Below are positions 41,847-51,083 of a stretch of 64,000 nt of DNA, one piece after another. A program made the translations under genes and the position numbers. Positions within the stretch are counted from its first letter, which is position 1. The number at the start of each line of letters is the position of its first letter. A model generated the notes under the pieces. It had not been told where the DNA came from. It searched no databases and saw only the letters and a list, made by a program, of their open reading frames with translations. Location: NCBI GenBank assembly GCA_032000125.1, contig DAMALH010000004.1, positions 91,836 through 155,835 on the forward strand. The letters run 5' to 3'. The DNA comes from Dryocola sp032000125. Its GTDB lineage: Bacteria; Pseudomonadota; Gammaproteobacteria; Enterobacterales; Enterobacteriaceae.

Positions 41847-42836
41847 ATGCACAAATTTACTAAAACGCTGGCGGCCATCGGCTTTGCAGCGGTTATGTCA
41901 CAATCCGCTATCGCTGAGACCATGAAATTAGGTTTTCTGGTAAAGCAGCCCGAAGAACCCTGGTTCCAGACAGAGTGGAAATTTGCCGATAAAGCCGGGA
42001 AAGATCTGGGCTTTGAAGTGATTAAAATTGCCGTGCCGGACGGTGAAAAAACGCTTAACGCCATCGATAGCCTGGCCGCAAGCGGCGCCAAAGGTTTTGT
42101 GATTTGCACCCCGGACCCAAAACTGGGCTCGGCCATTATCGCGAAGGCAAAAAGCTACGACATGAAGGTGATTGCGGTTGATGACCAGTTCGTTACCGCG
42201 AAGGGCAAACCGATGGAAACCGTTCCGCTGGTGATGATGGCGGCGACTAAAATCGGCGAACGTCAGGGCCAGGAACTGTATAAAGAGATGCAGAAACGCG
42301 GCTGGGACGTAAAAGACTCGGCCGTTATGGCGATTACCGCCGACGAGCTCGATACCGCCCGCCGCCGCACTTCCGGCTCAATGGACGCGCTGAAAGCCGC
42401 GGGCTTCCCGGAAAAACAAATCTATAAAGTCCCAACCAAATCTAACGATATCCCCGGCGCGTTTGACGCCGCCAACTCTATGCTGGTGCAGCATCCTGAA
42501 GTAAAACACTGGCTGATCGTCGGCATGAACGACAACACCGTGCTGGGCGGCGTGCGCGCCACCGAAGGACAGGGCTTTAAGGCGCCGGACGTGATTGGCG
42601 TGGGCATCAACGGTGTGGATGCGGTGAGCGAACTGTCGAAAGCGCAGGCTACCGGATTCTACGGCTCCCTGCTGCCAAGCCCGGACGTGCACGGTTATAA
42701 GAGCAGCGAAATGCTCTACAACTGGGTGACCAAAGACGCGCAGCCGCCGAAATTCACCGAAGTCACCGACGTGGTGCTGATCACCCGCGATAACTTTAAA
42801 GAGGAACTGGCTAAAAAAGGTCTGGGCGGTAAGTAA
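41847..42836 (+). CDS. araF: AraF, periplasmic L-arabinose-binding protein
   Basis: A 329-residue binding protein with a signal peptide ending near SAIAE. The mature start MKLGFLVKQPEEPWFQTEW and LLPSPDVHGYKSSEMLYNW are almost identical to E. coli AraF, which is the same length. It captures L-arabinose, and with lower affinity D-galactose, for AraG/AraH. A GGAG site precedes the ATG. It is the first gene of araFGH. Confidence 0.98.
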   Translation: MHKFTKTLAAIGFAAVMSQSAIAETMKLGFLVKQPEEPWFQTEWKFADKAGKDLGFEVIKIAVPDGEKTLNAIDSLAASGAKGFVICTPDPKLGSAIIAKAKSYDMKVIAVDDQFVTAKGKPMETVPLVMMAATKIGERQGQELYKEMQKRGWDVKDSAVMAITADELDTARRRTSGSMDALKAAGFPEKQIYKVPTKSNDIPGAFDAANSMLVQHPEVKHWLIVGMNDNTVLGGVRATEGQGFKAPDVIGVGINGVDAVSELSKAQATGFYGSLLPSPDVHGYKSSEMLYNWVTKDAQPPKFTEVTDVVLITRDNFKEELAKKGLGGK

Positions 42837-42843
42837 CGGATCC

Positions 42844-42862
42844 CGGGCGCGCAACGCGCCCG
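42844..42862 (+). repeat. Hairpin between araF and araG
   Basis: CGGGCGCG and CGCGCCCG pair perfectly around CAA, eight bases past the araF stop. With no T run it probably protects the araF message and lowers araGH output, giving the excess of binding protein typical of such operons. Confidence 0.7.
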
Positions 42863-42890
42863 AAATCCCAGGGTTCTTCGGAGGTAAACC

Positions 42891-44405
42891 ATGCAACAAC
42901 AGACACCGTATCTCTCTTTTCGCGGTATCGGCAAAACCTTTCCCGGCGTGAAGGCGCTCCAGGATATCAGCTTTGACTGTTACGCAGGGCAGGTGCACGC
43001 GCTGATGGGGGAAAATGGCGCGGGTAAATCTACGCTGCTGAAGATCCTCAGCGGAAACTACTCCCCAAGCCAGGGCAGCATTGTTTTGCGCGGTGAAGAG
43101 ATCGTTTTTAGCGATACCACGGCGGCGCTTAACGCCGGCGTGGCGATTATTTATCAGGAACTGCATCTGGTGCCGGAAATGACGGTGGCCGAGAACATTT
43201 ATCTTGGGCAGATCCCGCACAAGGCCGGATTTGTGAACCGCTCATTGCTCAATTACGAAGCGCGGCTTCAGCTTGAGCATCTCGGGCTGGATATCGATCC
43301 GCAGACGCCGCTTAAGTATCTTTCCATCGGCCAATGGCAGATGGTGGAGATAGCCAAGGCGCTTGCGCGCAACGCGAAAGTTATCGCTTTCGATGAACCA
43401 ACAAGCTCCCTTTCACGCCGTGAAATTGACAACCTTTTCCGCGTCATCCGCGAGCTGCGCGCGGAAGGACGGGTGATTATTTATGTTTCGCACCGCATGG
43501 AAGAGATTTTTGCCCTGAGCGATGCGATTACCGTGTTCAAAGACGGGCGCTACGTCTGCACCTTCGATGATATGCAACAGGTGAACCACGATTCCCTGGT
43601 GCAGGCAATGGTAGGGCGCAACCTTGGGGATATCTACGGCTGGCAGCCTCGTGAGCACGGCCCGGAACGGCTGCGGCTGGACGAGGTGAAAGCGCCGGGC
43701 GTGCGCACGCCGATTTCCCTTCACGTGCGCAGCGGCGAAATTGTCGGGCTGTTTGGTCTGGTAGGCGCCGGACGGAGCGAGCTGATGAAAGGGCTATTTG
43801 GCGGAACGCGTATCACCGGCGGGCAGGTGTGGATCGACGGCAAAGCTATCGCCATCGGTAAACCGGGCGATGCCATTCGCGCCGGGATGATGCTCTGCCC
43901 GGAAGATCGCAAGGCGGACGGCATCATTCCCGTCCACTCGGTGCGGGACAATATCAATATCAGCGCGCGCCGAAAACACATCAGCGCGGGCTGCCTTATT
44001 AATAACCAGTGGGAAAGCGAAAACGCCGCCTCACACATTCGTTCGCTGAACATTAAAACGCCGTCAGCGGATCAGCTCATCATGAACCTTTCCGGCGGCA
44101 ACCAGCAAAAGGCCATTCTGGGCCGCTGGCTGTCCGAAGAGATGAAGGTGATCCTGCTTGATGAACCGACGCGCGGCATTGACGTTGGCGCAAAGCATGA
44201 AATCTACAACGTCATTTATGCCCTGGCAGCCCAGGGCGTGGCGGTGCTATTTGCGTCGAGCGATTTACCTGAGGTGTTGGGCCTTGCGGACCGCATTATC
44301 GTAATGCGCGAAGGGGAAATTGCCGGCGAGTTGTTGCATGGCGAGGCTAGCGAGCAGCAGGCGCTGAGCCTTGCAATGCCTAAAACCAGTGCGAGTGCAG
44401 CATGA
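42891..44405 (+). CDS. araG: AraG, L-arabinose ABC importer ATPase
   Basis: A 504-residue double ATPase (E. coli length). The first half has Walker A GENGAGKS and Walker B VIAFDEPTSSLS; the second half has LSGGNQQKAILGRWL and VILLDEPTRGIDVGAKHEIY. The second Walker A is degenerate (GLVGAGRS), normal for sugar importers of the CUT2 type. It powers AraH. Its stop is close to and can overlap the araH start region. Confidence 0.98.
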   Translation: MQQQTPYLSFRGIGKTFPGVKALQDISFDCYAGQVHALMGENGAGKSTLLKILSGNYSPSQGSIVLRGEEIVFSDTTAALNAGVAIIYQELHLVPEMTVAENIYLGQIPHKAGFVNRSLLNYEARLQLEHLGLDIDPQTPLKYLSIGQWQMVEIAKALARNAKVIAFDEPTSSLSRREIDNLFRVIRELRAEGRVIIYVSHRMEEIFALSDAITVFKDGRYVCTFDDMQQVNHDSLVQAMVGRNLGDIYGWQPREHGPERLRLDEVKAPGVRTPISLHVRSGEIVGLFGLVGAGRSELMKGLFGGTRITGGQVWIDGKAIAIGKPGDAIRAGMMLCPEDRKADGIIPVHSVRDNINISARRKHISAGCLINNQWESENAASHIRSLNIKTPSADQLIMNLSGGNQQKAILGRWLSEEMKVILLDEPTRGIDVGAKHEIYNVIYALAAQGVAVLFASSDLPEVLGLADRIIVMREGEIAGELLHGEASEQQALSLAMPKTSASAA

Positions 44406-44419
44406 GTAAGGGGAACAAA

Positions 44420-45424
44420 ATGTCTTCATTAACTAAATCCGGCGGTACGGGCACGGCATCCGGCGGCGCGGGCAAATCGTCGCTAAGTCTCGGCCGCATC
44501 TGGGATAACTACGGCATGCTGGTGGTGTTTGCGGTGCTGTTTATCGGCTGCGCCATTTTCGTGCCGAATTTTTCTTCCTTTATTAACATGAAGGGGCTGG
44601 GGCTTGCGATTTCCATGTCCGGGATGGTGGCCTGCGGCATGCTGTTCTGCCTCGCTTCCGGTGATTTCGACCTGTCCGTGGCGTCAGTTATCGCCTGCGC
44701 GGGCGTGACCACCGCCGTGGTCATTAACATGACCGAAAGCCTGTGGATTGGCGTAGCGGCAGGTTTGCTGCTTGGCGTGCTAAGCGGCCTGGTAAACGGC
44801 TTTGTTATCGCCCGGCTTAAAATCAACGCGCTGATCACAACCCTTGCCACCATGCAAATCGTACGCGGCCTGGCTTACATCATCTCCGACGGTAAAGCGG
44901 TGGGCATCGAAGACGAACGCTTCTTTACGCTCGGCTACGCCAACTGGTTCGGCCTGCCGGCGCCAATCTGGCTGACGATAGGCTGCCTGCTGATCTTTGG
45001 TTTCCTGCTAAATAAAACGACTTTTGGGCGCAATACCCTGGCTATCGGGGGCAATGAAGAAGCCGCGCGGCTTGCGGGCGTGCCCGTGGTGCGGACCAAG
45101 ATCATTATCTTCGTGCTGTCGGGTTTTGTCTCCGCCGCGGCGGGCATTATCCTGGCCTCACGCATGACCAGCGGCCAGCCGATGACCTCGATTGGCTATG
45201 AGCTGATTGTTATTTCCGCCTGCGTGCTGGGCGGCGTATCGCTAAAAGGCGGAATCGGCAAAATCTCCTACGTGGTGGCGGGTATCCTCATTCTGGGGAC
45301 GGTGGAAAACGCCATGAACCTGCTGAATATTTCCCCGTTCTCGCAGTACGTGGTGCGCGGTATGATCCTGCTGGCGGCGGTGATTTTCGACCGCTACAAA
45401 CAGAAGGCCAAACGCACGGTTTAA
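44420..45424 (+). CDS. araH: AraH, L-arabinose ABC importer permease
   Basis: A CUT2-type permease of 334 residues with about ten spans: MLVVFAVLFIGCAIFVPNFS, LFCLASGDFDLSVAS, GNEEAARLAGVPVVRTK (the ATPase-docking loop) and GGVSLKGGIGKISYVVAG are almost identical to E. coli AraH. ATG at 44420 is chosen because AAGGGG lies just before it; an ATG at 44402 overlaps the araG stop but has no ribosome site. The N-terminal Ser/Gly/Thr-rich tail is slightly longer than in E. coli. Confidence 0.95.
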   Translation: MSSLTKSGGTGTASGGAGKSSLSLGRIWDNYGMLVVFAVLFIGCAIFVPNFSSFINMKGLGLAISMSGMVACGMLFCLASGDFDLSVASVIACAGVTTAVVINMTESLWIGVAAGLLLGVLSGLVNGFVIARLKINALITTLATMQIVRGLAYIISDGKAVGIEDERFFTLGYANWFGLPAPIWLTIGCLLIFGFLLNKTTFGRNTLAIGGNEEAARLAGVPVVRTKIIIFVLSGFVSAAAGIILASRMTSGQPMTSIGYELIVISACVLGGVSLKGGIGKISYVVAGILILGTVENAMNLLNISPFSQYVVRGMILLAAVIFDRYKQKAKRTV

Positions 45425-45465
45425 GCTTTTTCTCCGCGTTCACTTCAGACTATTCCCAATCGCAA

Positions 45466-45494
45466 CGCCAGCCCCCACAAGGGCTGGCGATTTC
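45466..45494 (+). terminator. Terminator of araFGH
   Basis: CGCCAGCCC and GGGCTGGCG form a 9-bp stem with a 6-nt loop, followed by ATTTCT. Confidence 0.8.
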
Positions 45495-45602
45495 TCAGAT
45501 AAAATTGCGACACTGGTCACCCTGTCTATACTTACATGGCTAATATTAATTTTAAGTTACCGGTTCGGTGACAATTTTTATCCATTTAAGGAGGAGCCAC
45601 AG

Positions 45603-46409
45603 GTGGCTGAAGTCGTATCTGTACCGCCTTTACTGTCCGGCAATCTTGCTTTTTTCTTTGACCTCGATGGCACTCTGGCTGAAATCAAACCGCACCCGGA
45701 TCAGGTCTATATCCCAGCCGCGGTGCGCACGTTGCTGCAGAAAATGTCCGTTATGAATGATGGGGCACTGGCGTTGATCTCAGGGCGTTCCATGGCAGAG
45801 CTTGATAAACTCGCCACGCCGTTCCATTTCCCGCTTGCGGGAGTTCACGGAGCGGAGCGCCGCGATATCAATGATAAAACCCACGTTGTGACGCTGCCTG
45901 CACCGCTAGTTAAAACGCTGCAGCAGGAACTCTCTGAAGCCCTGGCGCTGCTGCCGGGCACCGAGCTTGAAGCTAAAGGGATGGCGTTTGCGCTTCACTA
46001 TCGGCAGGCGCCGGAAGCCGAAGAGGCCATTATGTGGCTTGCGCAAAAGTTGACTAAACGTTTCCCGGAGCTGGCCTTACAGCCGGGGAAATGCGTTGTG
46101 GAACTAAAGCCGCTGGGCATCAACAAGGGCGCCGCTATTCGCGCCTTTATGCAGGAAGCGCCGTTCGCTGGCCGCACGCCGGTCTTTATCGGTGACGACC
46201 TTACCGATGAAGCCGGGTTTAAGCAGGTTAACGCTATGGGAGGCGTGACTGTCAAAGTCGGCGCGGGTGAGACGCTGGCAACTTATCGCCTGGCCAATGT
46301 CAGGATGGTTTATCACTGGTTGGGCAAACTTACGCATCACATAGAACAACAACAAAAGACAGAAACTTTACGGGGAGAAGATTATGAGTCGCTTAGTAGT
46401 AGTCTCTAA
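45603..46409 (+). CDS. otsB: OtsB, trehalose-6-phosphate phosphatase
   Basis: A 268-residue HAD phosphatase: FFFDLDGTLAEIKPHPDQV (motif I), LISGRSMAELD (motif II), the Lys in LGINKGAAI and FIGDDLTDEAGF (motif IV). It removes phosphate from trehalose-6-phosphate to give the osmoprotectant trehalose. The start is GTG after AAGGAGGAG, as in E. coli. It overlaps otsA by 26 bp in another frame, a feature conserved in E. coli. The two enzymes form the osmotic and stationary-phase trehalose pathway. Confidence 0.97.
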   Translation: MAEVVSVPPLLSGNLAFFFDLDGTLAEIKPHPDQVYIPAAVRTLLQKMSVMNDGALALISGRSMAELDKLATPFHFPLAGVHGAERRDINDKTHVVTLPAPLVKTLQQELSEALALLPGTELEAKGMAFALHYRQAPEAEEAIMWLAQKLTKRFPELALQPGKCVVELKPLGINKGAAIRAFMQEAPFAGRTPVFIGDDLTDEAGFKQVNAMGGVTVKVGAGETLATYRLANVRMVYHWLGKLTHHIEQQQKTETLRGEDYESLSSSL

Positions 46410-47808
46410 TCGCATCGCACCACCAGATGACAAGAAGGCGGGCGCAGGCGGCCTTGCGGTCGGTATTTTAGGCGCCCTGAAGGCTGCGGGCGGGCTATGG
46501 TTTGGCTGGAGCGGGGAGATTGGCGATCCTGATGCGCCAATAAAAAAGGTTACCCATGGCAACATCACATGGGCTTCATTTAACCTTAGTGAAGAAGATT
46601 ACGAACAATATTACCTGCAGTTTTCTAACGCGGTCCTGTGGCCTGCTTTCCACTATCGTCTTGATTTAGTCAATTTCCAGCGCGAAGCCTGGGAAGGGTA
46701 CGAGCGCGTGAATGAGCTTCTGGCAAACAAGCTCAAGCCGCTGGTGGAAGAAGACGACATTCTGTGGATCCATGATTACCATCTGCTGCCTTTTGCCGCC
46801 GCTTGTCGCAAGCAGGGGCTGCATAATCGCATCGGCTTTTTCTTGCATATTCCTTTTCCGACGCCGGAAGTATTTAACGCGCTGCCGCCGCATGAGGAGC
46901 TGATTGAAGCGCTGTGCGATTACGATCTGCTGGGCTTCCAGACTGAGAACGATCGCCTGGCGTTCCTCGACTGCGTTGCGAGCCAGACGCGCCTTGAGAG
47001 TAAAGGTAAGCATCAGCACCGGGCATTTGGCAAAACGTTCCGCACCGAAGTTTATCCCATTGGCATTGAGCCCGAAGAGATTGCGCAGAACGCCCAAGGG
47101 CCGCTGCCGCCGAAGCTTGCGCAGCTCAAAAACGAGCTGGGCAGTATTAAGAACATCTTTTCCGTTGAGCGCCTTGATTATTCTAAAGGGCTGCCGGAGC
47201 GATTCCTCGCCTTTGAGGCGCTGCTGGAAAATTATCCGCAGCACCACGGTAAAATTCGTTACACCCAGATTGCGCCGACCTCCAGGGGAGACGTGCAGGC
47301 CTATCAGGATATTCGCCATCAGCTTGAGACCGAAGCGGGGCGCATCAACGGTAAATACGGCCAGCTGGGCTGGACGCCGCTTTATTATCTCAACCAGCAT
47401 TTTGACCGTAAGCTGCTGATGAAGGTCTTTCGTTACGCCGAAGTCGGGCTGGTTACGCCGCTGCGTGACGGTATGAATCTGGTGGCGAAAGAGTACGTGG
47501 CGGCTCAGGACCCGGCAAACCCGGGGGTGCTGGTACTGTCTAAATTCGCCGGTGCGGCTAATGAATTGACCTCGGCGCTGATTGTTAATCCTTACGATCG
47601 GGACGACGTGGCGAGCGCGCTCAACAGGGCGTTAACCATGCCTTTAGCCGAGCGAATTTCACGCCACAGCGAAATGATGGAGGTAATTTGCCATAACGAT
47701 ATTCACCGCTGGCAGGAGAACTTCGTGGGCGATCTAAAGCAGGTAACGCCGCGTAGCGATGCATCTCATCTACAGAATAAAGTGGCGACTTTCCCAAAAC
47801 TGGCCTGA
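46384..47808 (+). CDS. otsA: OtsA, trehalose-6-phosphate synthase
   Basis: A 474-residue GT20 enzyme (E. coli length) that makes trehalose-6-phosphate from UDP-glucose and glucose-6-phosphate. Signatures are RLVVVSNRIAPPDDKKAGAG at the N-terminus, WIHDYHLLPFAAACRKQGL, FSVERLDYSKGLPERFLAFE and VTPLRDGMNLVAKEYVAAQ. The start lies within the end of otsB after GGGGAGA. Cytoplasmic. Expression with otsB is expected under osmotic stress. Confidence 0.98.
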   Translation: MSRLVVVSNRIAPPDDKKAGAGGLAVGILGALKAAGGLWFGWSGEIGDPDAPIKKVTHGNITWASFNLSEEDYEQYYLQFSNAVLWPAFHYRLDLVNFQREAWEGYERVNELLANKLKPLVEEDDILWIHDYHLLPFAAACRKQGLHNRIGFFLHIPFPTPEVFNALPPHEELIEALCDYDLLGFQTENDRLAFLDCVASQTRLESKGKHQHRAFGKTFRTEVYPIGIEPEEIAQNAQGPLPPKLAQLKNELGSIKNIFSVERLDYSKGLPERFLAFEALLENYPQHHGKIRYTQIAPTSRGDVQAYQDIRHQLETEAGRINGKYGQLGWTPLYYLNQHFDRKLLMKVFRYAEVGLVTPLRDGMNLVAKEYVAAQDPANPGVLVLSKFAGAANELTSALIVNPYDRDDVASALNRALTMPLAERISRHSEMMEVICHNDIHRWQENFVGDLKQVTPRSDASHLQNKVATFPKLA

Positions 47809-47816
47809 TATTATAA

Positions 47817-47845
47817 AAGGCGGTTAGCGCGCTTGCTGCCGCCTT
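47817..47845. terminator. Hairpin between otsA and uspC
   Basis: AAGGCGG and CCGCCTT pair around a 15-nt loop that has its own weak GCGC pairing. It lies between converging genes and could end both, but the T tracts are short. Confidence 0.5.
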
Positions 47846-47891
47846 ACTCCTCTATCAGAGGGAAGAAAAGCGCCAATCTTCCCTTCCTTTC

Positions 47892-48314
47892 TTAAAGAAG
47901 CGGCACTAACAGCACATCTACTTTACTCGATGCAACTACCGTTTTTGCAGAACAAATCGCTTTGCTGAAAAAGGTCTGATTGTGGTTGCCGCAAACCACT
48001 AAATCCACATTTTGCTTTTCGCATACCGCAAGAATATGTTCGCTGAGTTCACCCGTTGCGATCGTCGCGTTCTCTATGGGATATCCCGCCTTATTTACCA
48101 GTTCATCCAGAAAAAGCTGCGTTTCTTCGAGCAGCAGCTCGCGTAAATTCTCCATCATCGGCGCGGCGAGCTGATTATAGATTTCCGGGTCAGAAGCCAG
48201 CGTTATCAACGAGATGCGTCCGCTAACCGGTTTTACGATGGAAACGGCCTTCTGTATCAATTGATGGCTTTCCGGCGTGACGGCAACAGCAACTAATACA
48301 TGTGCATAACTCAT
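47892..48314 (-). CDS. uspC: UspC, universal stress protein
   Basis: A 140-residue UspA-fold protein: MSYAHVLVAVAVTPESHQLI, then ISLITLASDPEIYNQLA, and the conserved LAVCEKQNVDLVVCGNHNQ before a C-terminal SSKVDVLLVPL. The G-2x-G-9x-G-S nucleotide loop is modified (GNHNQTFFSKAICS), as in the UspA/C group. In E. coli UspC supports osmotic adaptation and has an effect on motility. It is divergent from flhDC across an 812-bp gap, the same location as in E. coli. Confidence 0.95.
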   Translation of the reverse strand: MSYAHVLVAVAVTPESHQLIQKAVSIVKPVSGRISLITLASDPEIYNQLAAPMMENLRELLLEETQLFLDELVNKAGYPIENATIATGELSEHILAVCEKQNVDLVVCGNHNQTFFSKAICSAKTVVASSKVDVLLVPLL

Positions 48315-48819
48315 GCCTTCCTCCTGTAGCGCAATGCGCGCCTGCTTACAAACCTCATACGCCGTTTTTCACACTGGCGCAACGACAGCGGCGGTGAGAA
48401 ATGTGAGGCTGCTCATGAAAATACTTTAGTTATTCTTAAGTAATGAATTCGTAACATTTATCGGTAGCAGAAAATGACGAAAAAACAATCAAACCATAGA
48501 ATTATTTTTTAGACCGAAAATGGATAATCACAGCCTGGGATTAGCCCATATGAAACGATCGGTTACCGTGAAAATTCAAAAGCTATTCAATATAACCACA
48601 TGATAATAATCACATTACAGGCTTATTTCTGCGTAAAGTGTGATCCGCTTAACAGGTTATGAGGGTCAGAGGTAAAGGAAATACTTGAAAAGTCATAAAG
48701 TTGTTGTTCAAAAGTAAACCTATTCCCTGCTCAGGCGTGCAAAAAGCACCAATTTGGTTAAAAAATGCTCAAATGAAAAGCCTGGCTGATGGTTTAGATT
48801 AAAATATATGGTAAATTTA

Positions 48820-48835
48820 TGTGATCTGGATCACA
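48820..48835. promoter_or_regulatory. CRP site of flhDC
   Basis: TGTGA, TCTGGA, TCACA: a perfect CRP palindrome centred about 72 bp upstream of the inferred start of transcription, the spacing of the E. coli activating site. Confidence 0.92.
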
Positions 48836-48901
48836 TAAATTCTAAAATCGCGGCTGACTGCATTGTATGTGCTATAGGCAGCGAGTAGAGTTTGCGCGAA
48901 T

Positions 48902-48915
48902 TAGGAAAAATCTTA
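48902..48915. promoter_or_regulatory. RcsAB box of flhDC
   Basis: TAGGAAAAATCTTA is identical, from memory, to the E. coli flhDC RcsAB box, which lies just after the start of transcription and mediates repression by the Rcs envelope-stress pathway. Confidence 0.85.
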
Positions 48916-49126
48916 GTTTTTTGTAAGAGAATTAAGAAAGACGTTACGCATTCTGACAACGCTGTTGCTTTGCTTTAACCAGACCAGGGGCCGCAGCCGG
49001 AATACGACATCAACTAATGCATTTTTGGCCGTAACGATTGCTTCACTTTTTTTACCGGGTTTGCCCGGGGACATCACGGGGTGCGGTTCAACCGCATACA
49101 ATAATTGGTTATTCGGGATGGGGAAA

Positions 49127-49477
49127 ATGCATACATCCGAGTTACTAAAACATATTTACGACATTAATTTGTCCTATTTATTGCTTGCTCAAAGACTTAT
49201 TAGTCAGGATAAAGCGTCGGCGATGTTTCGTTTAGGGATCGCCGAAGATATGGCGACCACCCTAAGAGAATTAACGCTGCCGCAGATGGTAAAACTAGCG
49301 GAGACCAATCAACTGATTTGCCAGTTCCGTTTTAACGATAACCAGACTATCAATCGCTTAACGCAAGAATCGCGTGTGGATGATCTACAACAAATTCATA
49401 CGGGTATTTTGTTATCCACCCGCTTATTAAATGAGGTGTCAGCCAGCGACGAGGCACCGAAGAAAAAAAGGGCGTAA
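49127..49477 (+). CDS. flhD: FlhD, subunit of the flagellar master activator
   Basis: A 116-residue protein equal in length to E. coli FlhD: MHTSELLKHIYDINLSYLLL, then ASAMFRLGIAEDMATTLREL and SRVDDLQQIHTGILLSTRLL. It forms the FlhD4C2 complex that activates class 2 flagellar promoters. ATG at 49127 has GGGGA directly upstream; the frame stays open for another 54 codons upstream, but these lie in the leader and have no homology. It ends four bases before flhC. Confidence 0.97.
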   Translation: MHTSELLKHIYDINLSYLLLAQRLISQDKASAMFRLGIAEDMATTLRELTLPQMVKLAETNQLICQFRFNDNQTINRLTQESRVDDLQQIHTGILLSTRLLNEVSASDEAPKKKRA

Positions 49478-49481
49478 CAAA

Positions 49482-50060
49482 ATGAGCGTAAAAAGCATTG
49501 TCCAGGAAGCACACGACATACAACTTGCAATGGAGCTTATTACTCTGGGCGCCAGGCTGCAGATGCTGGAAAGCGAAACGCAGCTAAGCCGTGGCCGTTT
49601 GATTAAGCTTTATAAAGAGCTGCGCGGCAGTCCGCCGCCGAAAGGCATGCTGCCTTTTTCAACCGACTGGTTTATGACGTGGGAGCAAAACATTCACGCC
49701 TCGATGTTCTGTAACGCATGGCAATTTCTGTTACGCAGTGGACAATGTAGCGGCGTAGATGCGGTGATTAAAGCTTATCGCCTGTATCTGGAGCAGTGTC
49801 CTTCACAGGCTGACGGCCCGCTGCTGGCGTTGACCCGTGCCTGGACGCTGGTGAGATTTGTTGAAAGTGGGATGCTTGAGTTAAGCCGCTGCAACTGCTG
49901 TAACGGAAACTTTATCACCCATGCTCACCAGCCTGTGGGCAGCTTCGCCTGCAGTTTGTGCCAGCCGCCATCACGAGCGGTAAAAAGACGTAAACTTTCC
50001 ACCAACGCTGCCGATATTATTCCACAACTGCTGGATGAACAGGTAGAACAGGCCATGTAA
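49482..50060 (+). CDS. flhC: FlhC, subunit of the flagellar master activator
   Basis: A 192-residue DNA-binding partner of FlhD, the E. coli length. SVKSIVQEAHDIQLAMELI opens it, and the zinc site is formed by Cys in LSRCNCCNGNFITHAHQPVG and SFACSLCQPP. FlhC carries most of the DNA contacts and is the target of FliT. ATG at 49482 matches E. coli; an earlier in-frame start is inside flhD. A terminator follows. Confidence 0.97.
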   Translation: MSVKSIVQEAHDIQLAMELITLGARLQMLESETQLSRGRLIKLYKELRGSPPPKGMLPFSTDWFMTWEQNIHASMFCNAWQFLLRSGQCSGVDAVIKAYRLYLEQCPSQADGPLLALTRAWTLVRFVESGMLELSRCNCCNGNFITHAHQPVGSFACSLCQPPSRAVKRRKLSTNAADIIPQLLDEQVEQAM

Positions 50061-50084
50061 CAGGCCTCGTGTACGAGCAATTCC

Positions 50085-50117
50085 AGCAGCGGTAAGCAAT
50101 TACCGCTGCTTTTTTTT
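50085..50117 (+). terminator. Strong terminator between flhC and motA
   Basis: AGCAGCGGTAA and TTACCGCTGCT make a perfect 11-bp stem with a GCAA tetraloop, followed by eight T. Confidence 0.95.
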
Positions 50118-50189
50118 GCCCGGTACTTTGGGTTTAAACGCCGCTCCCCTGTAAGTCCTTGCCACACTCCACAGCAGAAGGACTGACTC

Positions 50190-51083
50190 GTGCTGATATT
50201 AATAGGTTACCTGGTTGTACTCGGGACAGTTTTCGGCGGCTATATGATGACCGGTGGTCACCTGGGGGCGCTCTATCAGCCCGCTGAATTTGTCATCATA
50301 GGTGGCGCAGGCATCGGTGCATTTATCGTTGGCAACAATGGCAAGGCCATCAGAGGCACGCTTAAAGCGCTGCCGCTGCTGTTTCGCCGCTCGAAATACA
50401 CCAAAAGCATGTATATGGATCTCATGGCGTTACTTTATCGCCTGATGGCGAAATCTCGCCAGCAAGGCATGTTTTCCCTTGAGCGCGACATTGAAAATCC
50501 TAAAGAAAGCGAAATATTTGCCAGCTACCCGCGTATTTTAGCCGATGCCACCATGCTTGATTTTATCGTTGACTATTTGCGTCTGATTATCAGCGGAAAT
50601 ATGAATACCTTCGAAATTGAAGCCCTGATGGATGAAGAAATTGAAACCTACGAAAGCGAAACGGAAATTCCGGCAAACAGCCTCGCGCTAATGGGCGACT
50701 CGCTGCCGGCATTCGGTATCGTTGCTGCGGTAATGGGGGTGGTTCACGCGCTGGCATCGGCCGACAGGCCTGCGGCTGAGCTTGGCGGGCTGATTGCCCA
50801 TGCCATGGTAGGCACATTCCTCGGCATCCTGCTGGCCTACGGATTTATCTCGCCGCTGGCATCCGTTCTGCGTCAGAAAAGCGATGAAACCACCAAGATG
50901 ATGCAGTGCGTTAAGGTCACGCTGCTTTCAAGCCTCAACGGCTATGCGCCGCCAATCGCCGTAGAATTTGGTCGTAAAACGCTCTACTCCAGCGAGCGCC
51001 CGTCGTTTGTCGAGCTTGAAGAACACGTTCGTGCCGTCCGCTCGCCAAATGCCCAGGCGCGCGCCACGGAAGAAGAAGTATGA
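50190..51083 (+). CDS. motA: MotA, flagellar stator subunit
   Basis: A 297-residue inner-membrane protein with four spans (two near the N-terminus, two around 170-230) and a large cytoplasmic loop. The loop carries Arg90 and Glu98 in SRQQGMFSLERDIENP, which contact FliG. The Pro residues of the proton path lie in GDSLPAFGIVAAVMG. It forms the ion-driven stator with MotB. The start is GTG after AGAAGGA. It overlaps motB by four bases. Confidence 0.97.
   Translation: MLILIGYLVVLGTVFGGYMMTGGHLGALYQPAEFVIIGGAGIGAFIVGNNGKAIRGTLKALPLLFRRSKYTKSMYMDLMALLYRLMAKSRQQGMFSLERDIENPKESEIFASYPRILADATMLDFIVDYLRLIISGNMNTFEIEALMDEEIETYESETEIPANSLALMGDSLPAFGIVAAVMGVVHALASADRPAAELGGLIAHAMVGTFLGILLAYGFISPLASVLRQKSDETTKMMQCVKVTLLSSLNGYAPPIAVEFGRKTLYSSERPSFVELEEHVRAVRSPNAQARATEEEV

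Larger units (their letters stand above)
48315..49126. promoter_or_regulatory. Large flhDC control region
   Basis: An 812-bp non-coding region, mostly AT-rich. It holds the CRP and RcsAB sites listed separately. The bases at about 48886-48891 (TAGAGT) are a candidate -10, and a transcription start near 48899 leaves a leader of about 228 nt, similar to the long E. coli leader targeted by several small RNAs and CsrA. There is no insertion sequence. No convincing small gene was seen. Confidence 0.75.

Noticed and set aside
48965..49126. N-terminal extension of FlhD by 54 codons
   Set aside because: It lies in the untranslated leader; GGGGA before 49127 and the 116-residue family length fix the start.
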